From contig NZ_CALWFZ010000017.1 of the NCBI RefSeq assembly GCF_944377805.1, positions 1-42,275 of the forward strand: DNA of 42,275 nucleotides. Reading direction: 5' to 3'. Positions 32,296 to 39,997 of this stretch are shown piece after piece. Positions within the stretch are counted from its first letter, which is position 1; the number at the start of each line of letters is the position of its first letter. Under the pieces are notes generated by a model. It had not been told where the DNA came from and did no database searches. It saw nothing but the letters and a program-made list of their open reading frames with translations. Source of the stretch: an uncultured Mediterraneibacter sp. Lineage in GTDB: Bacteria; Bacillota; Clostridia; Lachnospirales; Lachnospiraceae. Position numbers and translations under genes: made by a program.

Positions 32296-34236
32296 ATGAT
32301 ACTCGCATGTCACAATCTTAAGAAAGCATTCGGCGAACGCGTCATCGTTCGCGAAGGATCTTTTCATATCGAAGAGAAAGAAAAAGCCGCTCTTGTGGGA
32401 GTAAACGGAGCCGGCAAGTCGACTATACTGAAAATGATTATGAATGAAGAGCCATCAGACGACGGAGATATTATACTGGCAAAAGGGAAAACCATCGGTT
32501 ATCTCGCACAGCATCAGAATCTTCTCCCTGGCGGCACGATATATGAGGAATTAAAAAGTGCCAGAGCCGATATATTTGAGATGGAACGCCAGATCCGCAC
32601 TATTGAGACGGAATTAAAAACACTGGACGGCGATGATCTGGAAAATAGACTGGAGACTTATAACCGGCTTCAGTCTGAATTTGAGTCCAGAAACGGATAT
32701 GCCTGTGAAAGCGAGATCACCGGCGTTCTCAAAGGTCTCGGATTTCAGGAGGAAGAGTTTTCCAAAAAGACGGACACACTCTCAGGCGGACAAAAGACGC
32801 GGGTGTCACTCGGCAAGCTGCTTCTTACCAACCCTGACATTCTTCTTTTAGACGAGCCAACCAATCATCTGGATCTCAATTCCATCTCCTGGCTGGAGAC
32901 TTATCTGATCAATTACCCCGGAGCAGTCTTTATCGTATCTCATGACCGTTATTTCCTGAACCGGGTTGTCACTAAGGTCGTGGAGATCGAAAACGGAAGC
33001 ATCCGCATGTATTCCGGAAACTATCAGGCATACTCTGAGAAAAAGCAGCAGATTCGGGACGCCCGCTTAAAAGAGTATCTCAATCAGCAAAGAGAGATCA
33101 AACATCAGCAGGCTGTCATCGAAAAACTCAAATCTTTCAACCGGGAAAAATCAATCCGCCGGGCAGAAAGCCGCGAAAAGATGCTGGACAAAATTACTCC
33201 GGTCGAAAAGCCGGCCGAGGCAGCCGCGGAAATGCACTTTACACTGGAGCCTTCCAGCATCAGTGGAAACGACGTTCTCTCTGTAGAGGGGCTTTCCAAG
33301 CAGTTTGACGGGCAGGTGCTTTTCTCAGATGTGAATTTCGAGATTAAACGCGGGGAACACGTTGCCGTCATCGGGGATAACGGAACCGGCAAGACAACGC
33401 TTCTCAAAATTCTAAATCAGGTACAGGCGGCCGACAGTGGATCTTTTACCCTCGGCGCCAAAGTACAGATCGGATACTATGACCAGGAGCACCATGTCCT
33501 GCATGATGAAAAGACAATCTTTGAGGAGATATCGGACGATTACCCGTCTCTTAACAATACTCAGATCCGCAATACGCTCGCTGCTTTTCAGTTCACCGGC
33601 GACGAAGTATTCCAGGAGATCCGCTCACTGAGCGGAGGAGAAAAAGGACGCGTCTCTCTTGCAAAACTGATGCTTTCAGAAGCAAACTTTCTGATCCTTG
33701 ACGAGCCGACCAACCACCTGGATATTACTTCAAAGGAGATCCTGGAAGAGGCGCTTAACAATTACAGCGGCACCGTACTCTATGTATCTCATGACAGATA
33801 TTTTATTAACAGAACAGCTTCCCGGATTCTGGAACTGGTCAACAGGACTTTTGTGAACTATATCGGCAACTACGATTACTATCTGGAAAAAAAGGAAGAG
33901 CTCACCCGCGCCTACGCTTCTGCTTCTCCGAAAACAGATGCCCGCGCCGATCCCTCTCAGGCCGGGAACGGCGGCAGCGCACCGTCCGTTTCCAAATTAA
34001 GCTGGCAGGAGCAAAAAGAACTTCAGGCAAAAGAACGCAAGAGAAAAAACGATCTGAAAAAGACAGAGGAAGAAATCAGCCGTCTGGAAGAGCGGAACAC
34101 ATCGATTGATCATGAGATGACACTCGAAGAGGTCTACTCCAACTCGGTCAGATGCCAGGAACTGGCCGCGGAACGTGCCGCAAATGAAAAACGGCTGGAA
34201 GAGCTGTACGAACAGTGGGAAGGGCTGGCTGAATAA
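32296..34236 (+). CDS. ABC-F family ATPase (ribosome-associated)
   Basis: 646 residues with two ABC domains and no membrane segments. The first ABC has GVNGAGKST, LSGGQKTRVSLGKLL, and LLLDEPTNHLDL. The second has GDNGTGKTTLLKIL, LSGGEKGRVSLAKLM and LILDEPTNHLDI. Between them a charged linker (about 245-320, the P-site tRNA interaction motif region) is present. A C-terminal coiled coil (about 565-645) is preceded by a low-complexity stretch. The layout is close to YfmR/Uup-type housekeeping factors, which rescue stalled ribosomes. It is not obviously one of the antibiotic-resistance classes, but sequence alone does not settle this. Its own promoter is adjacent and the stop lies inside the terminator stem. 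Confidence 0.92.
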   Translation: MILACHNLKKAFGERVIVREGSFHIEEKEKAALVGVNGAGKSTILKMIMNEEPSDDGDIILAKGKTIGYLAQHQNLLPGGTIYEELKSARADIFEMERQIRTIETELKTLDGDDLENRLETYNRLQSEFESRNGYACESEITGVLKGLGFQEEEFSKKTDTLSGGQKTRVSLGKLLLTNPDILLLDEPTNHLDLNSISWLETYLINYPGAVFIVSHDRYFLNRVVTKVVEIENGSIRMYSGNYQAYSEKKQQIRDARLKEYLNQQREIKHQQAVIEKLKSFNREKSIRRAESREKMLDKITPVEKPAEAAAEMHFTLEPSSISGNDVLSVEGLSKQFDGQVLFSDVNFEIKRGEHVAVIGDNGTGKTTLLKILNQVQAADSGSFTLGAKVQIGYYDQEHHVLHDEKTIFEEISDDYPSLNNTQIRNTLAAFQFTGDEVFQEIRSLSGGEKGRVSLAKLMLSEANFLILDEPTNHLDITSKEILEEALNNYSGTVLYVSHDRYFINRTASRILELVNRTFVNYIGNYDYYLEKKEELTRAYASASPKTDARADPSQAGNGGSAPSVSKLSWQEQKELQAKERKRKNDLKKTEEEISRLEERNTSIDHEMTLEEVYSNSVRCQELAAERAANEKRLEELYEQWEGLAE

Positions 34237-34251
34237 ATATTCAGCCAGCCC
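34222..34251 (+). terminator. Bidirectional hairpin overlapping the ABC-F stop codon
   Basis: A 14-base perfect stem (GGGCTGGCTGAATA, 34222-34235, with TATTCAGCCAGCCC, 34238-34251) contains the TAA stop at 34234-34236. It lies nine bases from the converging degV gene. No U-tract follows on either side, so it may work as a bidirectional roadblock or mRNA 3'-end protector. Confidence 0.65.
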
Positions 34252-34260
34252 CCTGTGCCT

Positions 34261-35124
34261 CTATCTCTTATTTCCCATACAGAATACAGCCACTACTCCC
34301 GGACCTGTATGGCTTCCGATTACGGTTCCGATGTTGTTGATCAGAATATTGTCGATCCCCATCTTCTCCCGGACGAGTTTTGCCACATATTCGGCATCCT
34401 CTAAACAGTCGCCGTGAGTGATCATAATCATGTCATTATCCCAGCCTTTTGACTGTTCTGCCGCCATATCAACGATCTTGTTCAGAGACTTCTTGCGCCC
34501 TCTCTCTTTCCCGATCACCTGAAGTTTTCCGTTGTCATCCATATGTATGATCGGTTTGATCTGTACGAGAGTACCGAGTACGGCTGTCGTCTTGGAAACA
34601 CGCCCGCCTCTGTGAAGGTGATTCAGGTCATCCACTGTTACGTTATGGCAGATGTGAAGCTTATTCTCCTCCACCCACTGAGCCAGTTCGTCAATGGTCA
34701 TACCTTTCTCCTTCTGCTGAAGAGCCTTGTATAAAAGAAGCCCTTCTCCCAGGCAGGCGCATAGCGTATCGATTACGATCACTTTTGCTTCAGGATATTT
34801 TTCCTGAAGAGTCTCTCCCGCGATCTTCATGCTGTTTAGTGTTCCGCTAAGTCCTGATGAGAACCCGAGATGAAGGACGTCTTTACCTTCTCTCAAATAC
34901 GGTTCGAGCATATTCACAGCCTCCTCCGGATTTACCTGTGAGGTGGTGGACATTTTTCCCTCTCTGAGTTTCGCAAAGAATTCTTTCGCCGACAGGCCTT
35001 CCATATCCGTATACGTCTCCCCGTCTATCATATATCTGAGGGGAACTACCGGCACATGCCGCTCTTCCAGCCATTTCTTCGGCAAATCAACAGTGCTGTT
35101 TACCGTGATCACATAATCTCTCAT
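34261..35124 (-). CDS. DegV family fatty-acid-binding protein
   Basis: 287 residues with the DegV fold. The N-terminus is VITVNSTVDLPKKWLEERHV and the early region YMIDGETYTDMEGLS. Then MSTTSQVNPEEAVNMLEPYL and HLGFSSGLSGTLNSMKIAGE follow, placing the Thr/Ser fatty-acid contacts. DegV (FakB) proteins bind a fatty acid for phosphorylation by FakA kinase. No fakA is nearby. It has its own promoter and converges on the ABC-F gene. Confidence 0.93.
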   Translation of the reverse strand: MRDYVITVNSTVDLPKKWLEERHVPVVPLRYMIDGETYTDMEGLSAKEFFAKLREGKMSTTSQVNPEEAVNMLEPYLREGKDVLHLGFSSGLSGTLNSMKIAGETLQEKYPEAKVIVIDTLCACLGEGLLLYKALQQKEKGMTIDELAQWVEENKLHICHNVTVDDLNHLHRGGRVSKTTAVLGTLVQIKPIIHMDDNGKLQVIGKERGRKKSLNKIVDMAAEQSKGWDNDMIMITHGDCLEDAEYVAKLVREKMGIDNILINNIGTVIGSHTGPGVVAVFCMGNKR

Positions 35125-35197
35125 CTTGCTTTTCCTCCTAAACAGACATAAACTGAACTTCTGTTCCGCACAAACGGCGGTACTTATTCACTTTTTT

Positions 35198-35226
35198 ATC
35201 ATATCACTTTTCAGCTAATTTATCAA
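35198..35226 (-). promoter_or_regulatory. Vegetative promoter of degV
   Basis: On the minus strand TTGATA (35221-35226) and TATGAT (35198-35203) are 17 bases apart. A leader of about 65 bases follows before AGGAGG. Confidence 0.6.
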
Positions 35227-35248
35227 AATATTTTAACACTTTCCCGGA

Positions 35249-36616
35249 TCAGTTCAGTTTCACATTCATATAGTTGCGCCCGGACAGCGTCTTGTTAAAG
35301 AAAAGAAAGCAAAGTACGAGAATGCATCCGGCAATAAAACCGTACAGGTTGAATATGGCTGTCAGAATAAGGAGCATCAGACGCATAAACTTCAGCGCAT
35401 AGCCAAGTTCAAAATTTGGCTGGGTATAGTTTGCCACCGCTACAAACGCCATATAGAGCATCACTTCAGAATTGAACCAGCCGGACTGCACGGAGAATTC
35501 TCCCATAACAATACCGGCGATCACACTGAGGGGAGTGCTGAGCATGGTAGGCGTGTTCATAGCCGCAAGCCTCAGCCCGTCGATAGAGATCTCCAGCAGA
35601 AGGAACTGAAAGATAAGAGGGATATTCACCGTATCCCGAACAGCCACAAACTCGAACACTTCCGGAAGCCACTCCTGATTCTGCATAAAGAGCAGGTAAA
35701 GGGGCGTAAAAAACACTGTTGCAAACGTAATAAGCGCTCTTGTCACTCTGAGATATACCGCCGTGACAGTCGGAAAATAATAGTCATTGGCCTCCTCTAT
35801 CATGTCCAGCACAGATGTGGGAAGAATCATTGCCGAAGGAGAATTATCAACGAGTATCACGACTTTTCCTTCCAGAAGGCAGGCAGCCGCGGTATCCGGG
35901 CGCTCAGTAAACTTGAACTTCGGAAAAGGATTGAACCATTTTCTCTTAAAAAGCGCCTCGGCCAGACTTTGCTGGTTCATACGCAGGTCGTCCAGTTCCA
36001 GACTGTTTATTCTCTCCTTTAAGTTATTGAGGAGTTCTCTGTCTACGCGATCATTCATATAACAGATGGCAATATCAGTGCGGGATGCCTGTCCTGCCTC
36101 CGTCATTTCCATTACAAGATGAGGGTCGCGTATTCTCCTCCTCATAAGCGCTGTATTAAACACAATCGTCTCCACAAATCCGTCCCTGGAACCGCGAAGG
36201 GATTTGTCCTTGTCCGGTTCGTCCACACTGCGGGCCGGGTAAGTACGGCAGTCCAGAATAATGCATTCCTGATAACCGTCGATAAAGAGACACGCCGGGC
36301 CTGAAAGGACATTGCGGATTACCTGATCAAAATCCTCCGCGATGTCCACTTCCACATAAGGCACATGATTCTGTATGAAGCCTTCCGCATCTTCAGGCAT
36401 CTCCTCTTCTTTTACAGAAAGGAAAGAGTCCATGATCTTTAACATGACTTCATCTTTAATGAATCCGTCAATGTAATAGAACACGGACGCCTTTCCGCCA
36501 ATCATAATATCCCTCCGAATGACATCGAAACTCTCCGTCACCGGAAGGACCTGATTCATATATCTTATATTCTCCTCAAAAGAAGCACTGAGCTTTTTAT
36601 TATTCTTTTCTACCAT
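35249..36616 (-). CDS. Spore germination protein, GerA/SpoVAF family
   Basis: 455 residues. The N-terminal ~260 residues are the cytoplasmic GerA A-subunit fold (NIRYMNQVLPVTESFDVIRR, IQNHVPYVEVDIAEDFDQVI). The C-terminal membrane domain of four or five helices begins around 285 and contains PLSVIAGIVMGEFSVQSGWF and FVAVANYTQPNFELGYALKF. The latter wording resembles SpoVAF more than GerKA. SpoVAF and FigP form an ion channel that amplifies germination; GerA-type A subunits form the ligand-gated channel with B and C subunits. No gerB, gerC or spoVA genes are next to it. It is followed by degV and preceded by a forespore-like promoter (36660-36690). Confidence 0.88.
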   Translation of the reverse strand: MVEKNNKKLSASFEENIRYMNQVLPVTESFDVIRRDIMIGGKASVFYYIDGFIKDEVMLKIMDSFLSVKEEEMPEDAEGFIQNHVPYVEVDIAEDFDQVIRNVLSGPACLFIDGYQECIILDCRTYPARSVDEPDKDKSLRGSRDGFVETIVFNTALMRRRIRDPHLVMEMTEAGQASRTDIAICYMNDRVDRELLNNLKERINSLELDDLRMNQQSLAEALFKRKWFNPFPKFKFTERPDTAAACLLEGKVVILVDNSPSAMILPTSVLDMIEEANDYYFPTVTAVYLRVTRALITFATVFFTPLYLLFMQNQEWLPEVFEFVAVRDTVNIPLIFQFLLLEISIDGLRLAAMNTPTMLSTPLSVIAGIVMGEFSVQSGWFNSEVMLYMAFVAVANYTQPNFELGYALKFMRLMLLILTAIFNLYGFIAGCILVLCFLFFNKTLSGRNYMNVKLN

Positions 36617-36659
36617 AGCATCTTCTCCTCTTTCCTTAAAGGCATCAGATTGTCTATGG

Positions 36660-36690
36660 TTAGATTACCCTGCTGTCGCTGAAAATATAC
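36660..36690 (-). promoter_or_regulatory. Possible forespore (sigma-F/G-like) promoter of the germination gene
   Basis: On the minus strand GTATA (36686-36690) is followed after 15 bases by GGGTAATCTAA (36660-36670). Sigma-F and sigma-G promoters use G-n-ATA at -35 and GG-containing or CAT-n-n-TA -10 boxes. The match is partial at -10, and there is no good vegetative promoter in this gap. The gene's role supports it. Confidence 0.4.
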
Positions 36691-36701
36691 CTTCTTGCAG
36701 G

Positions 36702-37214
36702 CTATTTTGTTGTGCTTCCAAATCCCCCGTTTCTGACAGCGCTCGCATCATCGTCCACCGTGATGCCATACTCCGCAAAGATCCCCTGCATGAAGCCCTC
36801 TCCCGCTTTGATCTCTACTGTTTTATCTTCGTTACTGTCGTTTGTAATCTTTGAGAATATATGTCCCTCGTTGTCGGAATTATAGTAATCACTGTCAATG
36901 ATCCCCACCGTATTGTTGAGCTGAAGACGGAATTTGAATCCAAGTCCGCTTCTTGGATAGCACTTCAGCACCCACTCCGGCTCCATCCAGACCCTGACGC
37001 CTGTGGGAATCTTAATCGTCTCACCGGGTTTGAGCACAATATCAACAGGCGCGTAGAAATCATATCCCGCACTGCCAGCTGTGGCTCTCTTCGGAAGTTT
37101 TACCGACTCATATATAGTCTCTATTTTCTCTTCTTCCTCCAGTCCGAATGTATCCGTCCACGCTTCTGTGAACTGTTCCAAACTTACTTTTTCAAACTTT
37201 GCTATTCTTTTCAT
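36702..37214 (-). CDS. dut: dUTP diphosphatase (dUTPase)
   Basis: 170 residues from the ATG at 37214, after AGGAG, overlapping the upstream aminotransferase by 23 bases. All five trimeric dUTPase motifs can be seen: TAGSAGYDFYAP, PRSGLGFK, GIIDSDYYNSDNEGHI (the uracil/deoxyribose hairpin, with an extended loop), GEGFMQGIFAEY, and RNGGFGSTTK (the P-loop-like tail). The extended loop and GEGFMQ wording occur in a clostridial subgroup. It hydrolyses dUTP to dUMP and pyrophosphate. No prophage genes are present, so it is the housekeeping enzyme. Confidence 0.93.
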   Translation of the reverse strand: MKRIAKFEKVSLEQFTEAWTDTFGLEEEEKIETIYESVKLPKRATAGSAGYDFYAPVDIVLKPGETIKIPTGVRVWMEPEWVLKCYPRSGLGFKFRLQLNNTVGIIDSDYYNSDNEGHIFSKITNDSNEDKTVEIKAGEGFMQGIFAEYGITVDDDASAVRNGGFGSTTK

Positions 37215-38412
37215 CTTTTCTTCTCCTGTATATATTATTTCCGCTGAAGATGCCGGACTTATCCAGGACATCCAGAATTTCCCCGATCATTTCCACACTT
37301 ACAACAAGCGCCATCCGTACATAGCCCTCCCCGTTCGATCCAAAGGCGCTGCCGGGAGTCAAGATTACTCCGGTTTTCTCCATCAGTTTCATACAGAAGT
37401 CAACTGAGGAATCATATCCTTCTGGTATTCTCGCCCATACGAACATGGTACCGCGGCTGTCAGGCACATCCCAGCCGATCCTTCTTAATCCTCCGCACAG
37501 CGCCCTGTTGCGCTCTGCGTATTCTCTGCGCTGCTCCTCAATAAAATCATCCGGCCCTGTCAGAGCGGCGATAGCCGCGTACTGTACCGGATAGAAAATC
37601 CCGTAATCGATCTGGGATCTCAGAAGACGGAACTTGCGTATGATATCCTTATTTCCGACGGCAAAAGAGATCCTGGCGCCTGTCAGATTATAGGATTTGG
37701 ACAGGGAATGCAGCTCCACTCCAACATCCTTCGCCCCGTCATAAGCCAGGAACGACTTTCCCTCCCTTTCTGTAAATGTAATATCAGAATAAGCGTTATC
37801 GTGTAAGATCACAATATCATGTCTTTTTGCAAATGCGATCAGCCTCTCATAAAAGTCATCCGGCGCGCAGACACAGACCGGATTTAACGGATAAGATACA
37901 ATCATATATTTCGTCTTCTCCAGCGTGTCCGGCGAAATACTCTCAAGATCGGGAAGATACCCGTTCTTCTCCTCAATTGTATAATACCTCACATCCGCCT
38001 TTGCCATGATCCCGCTCATCTCGAACATGAGATACCCCGGATTGGGAACAAGGATCACATCCCCCGGATCGCAGAAGATCATTCCGATATGCGCCATAGC
38101 TTCCTGGGATCCATACACAGACATAATCTCATCTGTCTCCACATCCACACCGAATCGCTTTTTATAGCGATATTGAACCGCCTCTAAAAGTTCCGGCAGA
38201 TCTGACAGTGAATACTTATAATTCTCAGGATCTTTGCATGCCTCCGTCATCGCCTTCATCACATGGGGCGCAGGTTTAAAATCCGGCGTTCCCACAGACA
38301 GGTTGAAGACTTTACGCCCCTTCCTCTCCAGTTCTTCCTTTTTCTCATTCAGCACTCCGAATATTCCCTGCTTAAAATCATTGATCACCGTTGAAAAATG
38401 ACTGTCATCCAC
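37192..38412 (-). CDS. PLP-dependent aminotransferase (class I, DapL/AspC-like)
   Basis: 406 residues from a GTG start (38410-38412) preceded by GAGGAGG at seven bases; no in-frame ATG fits the site. Class I fold: VFNLSVGTPDFKPAPHVMKA, YGSQEAMAHIGMIFCDPGDV, the PLP contacts NPVCVCAPDDFYERLI and HDNAYSDITF, and the lysine in LHSLSKSYNLTGARISFAVG. Residues resemble the LL-diaminopimelate/aspartate aminotransferase-like group with uncertain substrate. It begins 99 bases after metA, with no clear terminator between them, and dut overlaps its end. A methionine-related or branched-chain substrate is possible but not shown. Confidence 0.88.
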   Translation of the reverse strand: MDDSHFSTVINDFKQGIFGVLNEKKEELERKGRKVFNLSVGTPDFKPAPHVMKAMTEACKDPENYKYSLSDLPELLEAVQYRYKKRFGVDVETDEIMSVYGSQEAMAHIGMIFCDPGDVILVPNPGYLMFEMSGIMAKADVRYYTIEEKNGYLPDLESISPDTLEKTKYMIVSYPLNPVCVCAPDDFYERLIAFAKRHDIVILHDNAYSDITFTEREGKSFLAYDGAKDVGVELHSLSKSYNLTGARISFAVGNKDIIRKFRLLRSQIDYGIFYPVQYAAIAALTGPDDFIEEQRREYAERNRALCGGLRRIGWDVPDSRGTMFVWARIPEGYDSSVDFCMKLMEKTGVILTPGSAFGSNGEGYVRMALVVSVEMIGEILDVLDKSGIFSGNNIYRRRKDEKNSKV

Positions 38413-38511
38413 TCCTATCCCTCCTCTGCCGCATCCCGCCGGGAAACAGACGGGGTACGCTTAATTTTCGCATGTATCTGACATAACCGGCATCAGAACA
38501 TACCCGCTCTC

Positions 38512-39435
38512 TCAGAAAGCAGGCGTTCCGTACAGGTCGTACGGAGTCACCTGATATACATAATAATTCAGCCAGTTCGTGTACAGGTTATTCGCATGAG
38601 AGCGCCATGTCAGCACCGGCTTATTCTCCGGGTCATCTTCCGGATAATAGTTCTCCGGTATCTGAGGATTCAGCCCCCGCCCCAGATCCCTTTTATACTC
38701 TGCGTCCAGAGTAACTCTGTCATACTCAGGATGGCCCATAACAAAGATCTGACGGCCTTCTTCCGCCATGCACAGAAATACTCCCGCCTGTAAAGAGTCA
38801 GCCAGAATGGTAATTCTCTCATCTGCCTCTAACAGTTCCTGAGCTACTTCCGTGTATCTGGAATGAGGAGCCATGAACAGATCGTCAAATCCTCTGACAA
38901 GAGGTATCTTCCGGTTTCTCACACGGTGTCTGTACACACCCGAGAGCTTTTTGGGCAGCTCTCTTTTATTGATTCCGTAGTGATAGTAGATGCCTGCCTG
39001 TGCCCCCCAGCAGAGATGGAGCGTAGATGTTACGTTCGTATTCGTCCATTTCATAATTTCTTTTAACTCTTCCCAATAGTCCACTTCTTCAAAAGGCAGT
39101 CTCTCTACGGGAGCTCCGGTTATAATAAATCCGTCGAACTTTTTGTCTCTGATATTCTCAAACGGTTCATAGAATTTATAAATGTGGCTTGTAGATGTGT
39201 TCTTTGACACATGGCTGGTCATACGGACAAAGGTCACATCTACCTGAAGCGGGGTGTTGGACAGGGAACGCAGGATCTGAAGTTCCGTATCTTCTTTGAG
39301 GGGCATCAGATTAAGCAGTCCGATACTGATGGGACGAATATCCTGGTGTGCGGCCCTGTACTCATCCATCACAAATATATTTTCCTGCTCCAGTATCTCT
39401 TTTACCGGAAGGTCATTCTGTACGCGAATGGGCAT
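38512..39435 (-). CDS. metA: Homoserine O-acetyltransferase (MetA type with Glu111)
   Basis: 307 residues, normal MetA length. Catalytic residues are at the known places: Cys142 (LCWGAQAG), His235 and Glu237 (VMGHPEYDR). The acyl-donor selecting position 111 is Glu (TGAPVERLPF), the residue reported in Bacillus cereus to favour acetyl-CoA; the E. coli succinyl type has Gly. It activates L-homoserine, and MetY in this window then uses O-acetylhomoserine. It starts after GAGGAG and has its own promoter and a short hairpin in the leader. Databases often name it homoserine O-succinyltransferase; the Glu argues otherwise. Confidence 0.93.
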   Translation of the reverse strand: MPIRVQNDLPVKEILEQENIFVMDEYRAAHQDIRPISIGLLNLMPLKEDTELQILRSLSNTPLQVDVTFVRMTSHVSKNTSTSHIYKFYEPFENIRDKKFDGFIITGAPVERLPFEEVDYWEELKEIMKWTNTNVTSTLHLCWGAQAGIYYHYGINKRELPKKLSGVYRHRVRNRKIPLVRGFDDLFMAPHSRYTEVAQELLEADERITILADSLQAGVFLCMAEEGRQIFVMGHPEYDRVTLDAEYKRDLGRGLNPQIPENYYPEDDPENKPVLTWRSHANNLYTNWLNYYVYQVTPYDLYGTPAF

Positions 39436-39465
39436 AGTACTTCTCCTCTTCTGTTATTATGTATT

Positions 39466-39529
39466 TTCGGCGTTTCCGCCGCCGAAGTTAGATAATAAGA
39501 TTATAACGCCTGGCGTCACTGACCGTCAA
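39466..39529 (-). promoter_or_regulatory. Promoter and leader hairpin of metA
   Basis: On the minus strand TTGACG (39524-39529) and TATAAT (39500-39505) are 18 bases apart. The leader contains a stem of TTCGGCG (39480-39486 strand-wise) and CGCCGAA (39466-39472) with a seven-base loop. The leader is about 55 bases, too short for a SAM-I or T-box riboswitch. The stem might influence translation; nothing more can be said. Confidence 0.6.
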
Positions 39530-39555
39530 CAAGCAAAAATTCCGGATAAGCCCAT

Positions 39556-39597
39556 AAAAATACCGGACAATTCCGAAGAATTGACCGGTATTTTTTT
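39556..39597 (-). terminator. Bidirectional terminator between the DUF1540 and metA genes
   Basis: The arms (39556-39573 and 39578-39595) pair at all but one position around CGAA. The stem ends in A5 on one side and a T7 run on the other, so it can stop transcription in either direction. It lies about 14 bases after the DUF1540 stop, between that gene and the metA promoter. Confidence 0.85.
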
Positions 39598-39608
39598 GAT
39601 GAAGTCAC

Positions 39609-39935
39609 TCAACCACAATGACACTGGAATGTGGCACATTCTGTTCCGTCACTCGTCCGGGCATTGCCGCCTTCCACACTGATCTTGCCTGCATGACATT
39701 GACATTGCTCATTGTACATGCACTTTGTTGCCTTGCAGTCGATCACAGAGCGGTCGGAAACCTCCCGCATTGTGCTCATGTTCATGGCGCTTCCTTCTTT
39801 TCTCTCCTGGAAACTGTCACAGCAGGTCTCCTGAGGGTTTTTCGCATTCTCCCCGCCTACCTGGATCTGGTCAAGATCGCAGAGATACTGCTGATTGTGT
39901 ACACAAGTCTGCACCGTACATTTCAATTCGGGCAT
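39609..39935 (-). CDS. Protein with two DUF1540 domains
   Basis: 108 residues with two copies of the cysteine-rich DUF1540 pattern. The first is KCTVQTCVHNQQYLCDLDQI, QVGGENA, TCCDSF; the second is DCKATKCMYNEQCQCHAGKI, SVEGGNA, ECATF. Each contributes four or five Cys and one or more metal-type His/Asp, so zinc or other metal binding is probable. Function is not established. It is common in spore-forming Clostridia. A forespore-like promoter upstream suggests spore expression. AGAGGAGG precedes ATG. It stands alone, ended by the bidirectional terminator. Confidence 0.88.
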   Translation of the reverse strand: MPELKCTVQTCVHNQQYLCDLDQIQVGGENAKNPQETCCDSFQERKEGSAMNMSTMREVSDRSVIDCKATKCMYNEQCQCHAGKISVEGGNARTSDGTECATFQCHCG

Positions 39936-39967
39936 AATAATACCTCCTCTTTCTACAGATTCATAAT

Positions 39968-39996
39968 TATCATGCCCTTTTCACAGAAAAATATAC
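39968..39996 (-). promoter_or_regulatory. Candidate forespore promoter (sigma-G-like) of the DUF1540 gene
   Basis: On the minus strand GTATA (39992-39996) is followed after 17 bases by CATGATA (39968-39974). The sigma-G consensus is G-n-ATR and CAT-n-n-TA with about 17-18 bases between; every defined position matches. A sigma-F reading (GG in -10) also nearly fits, as forespore sigmas overlap. It ends at the aldo/keto reductase stop, and no vegetative promoter is visible there. Confidence 0.55.
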
Positions 39997-39997
39997 T

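Noticed and set aside
36702-37214. dUTPase as a sign of a prophage
   Set aside because: Neighbours are housekeeping genes, and the protein matches the chromosomal clostridial type.
39436-39540. Methionine riboswitch (SAM-I or T-box) in front of metA
   Set aside because: The leader from the visible promoter is only about 55 bases with a single short stem, too small for either class. None was seen before metY either.
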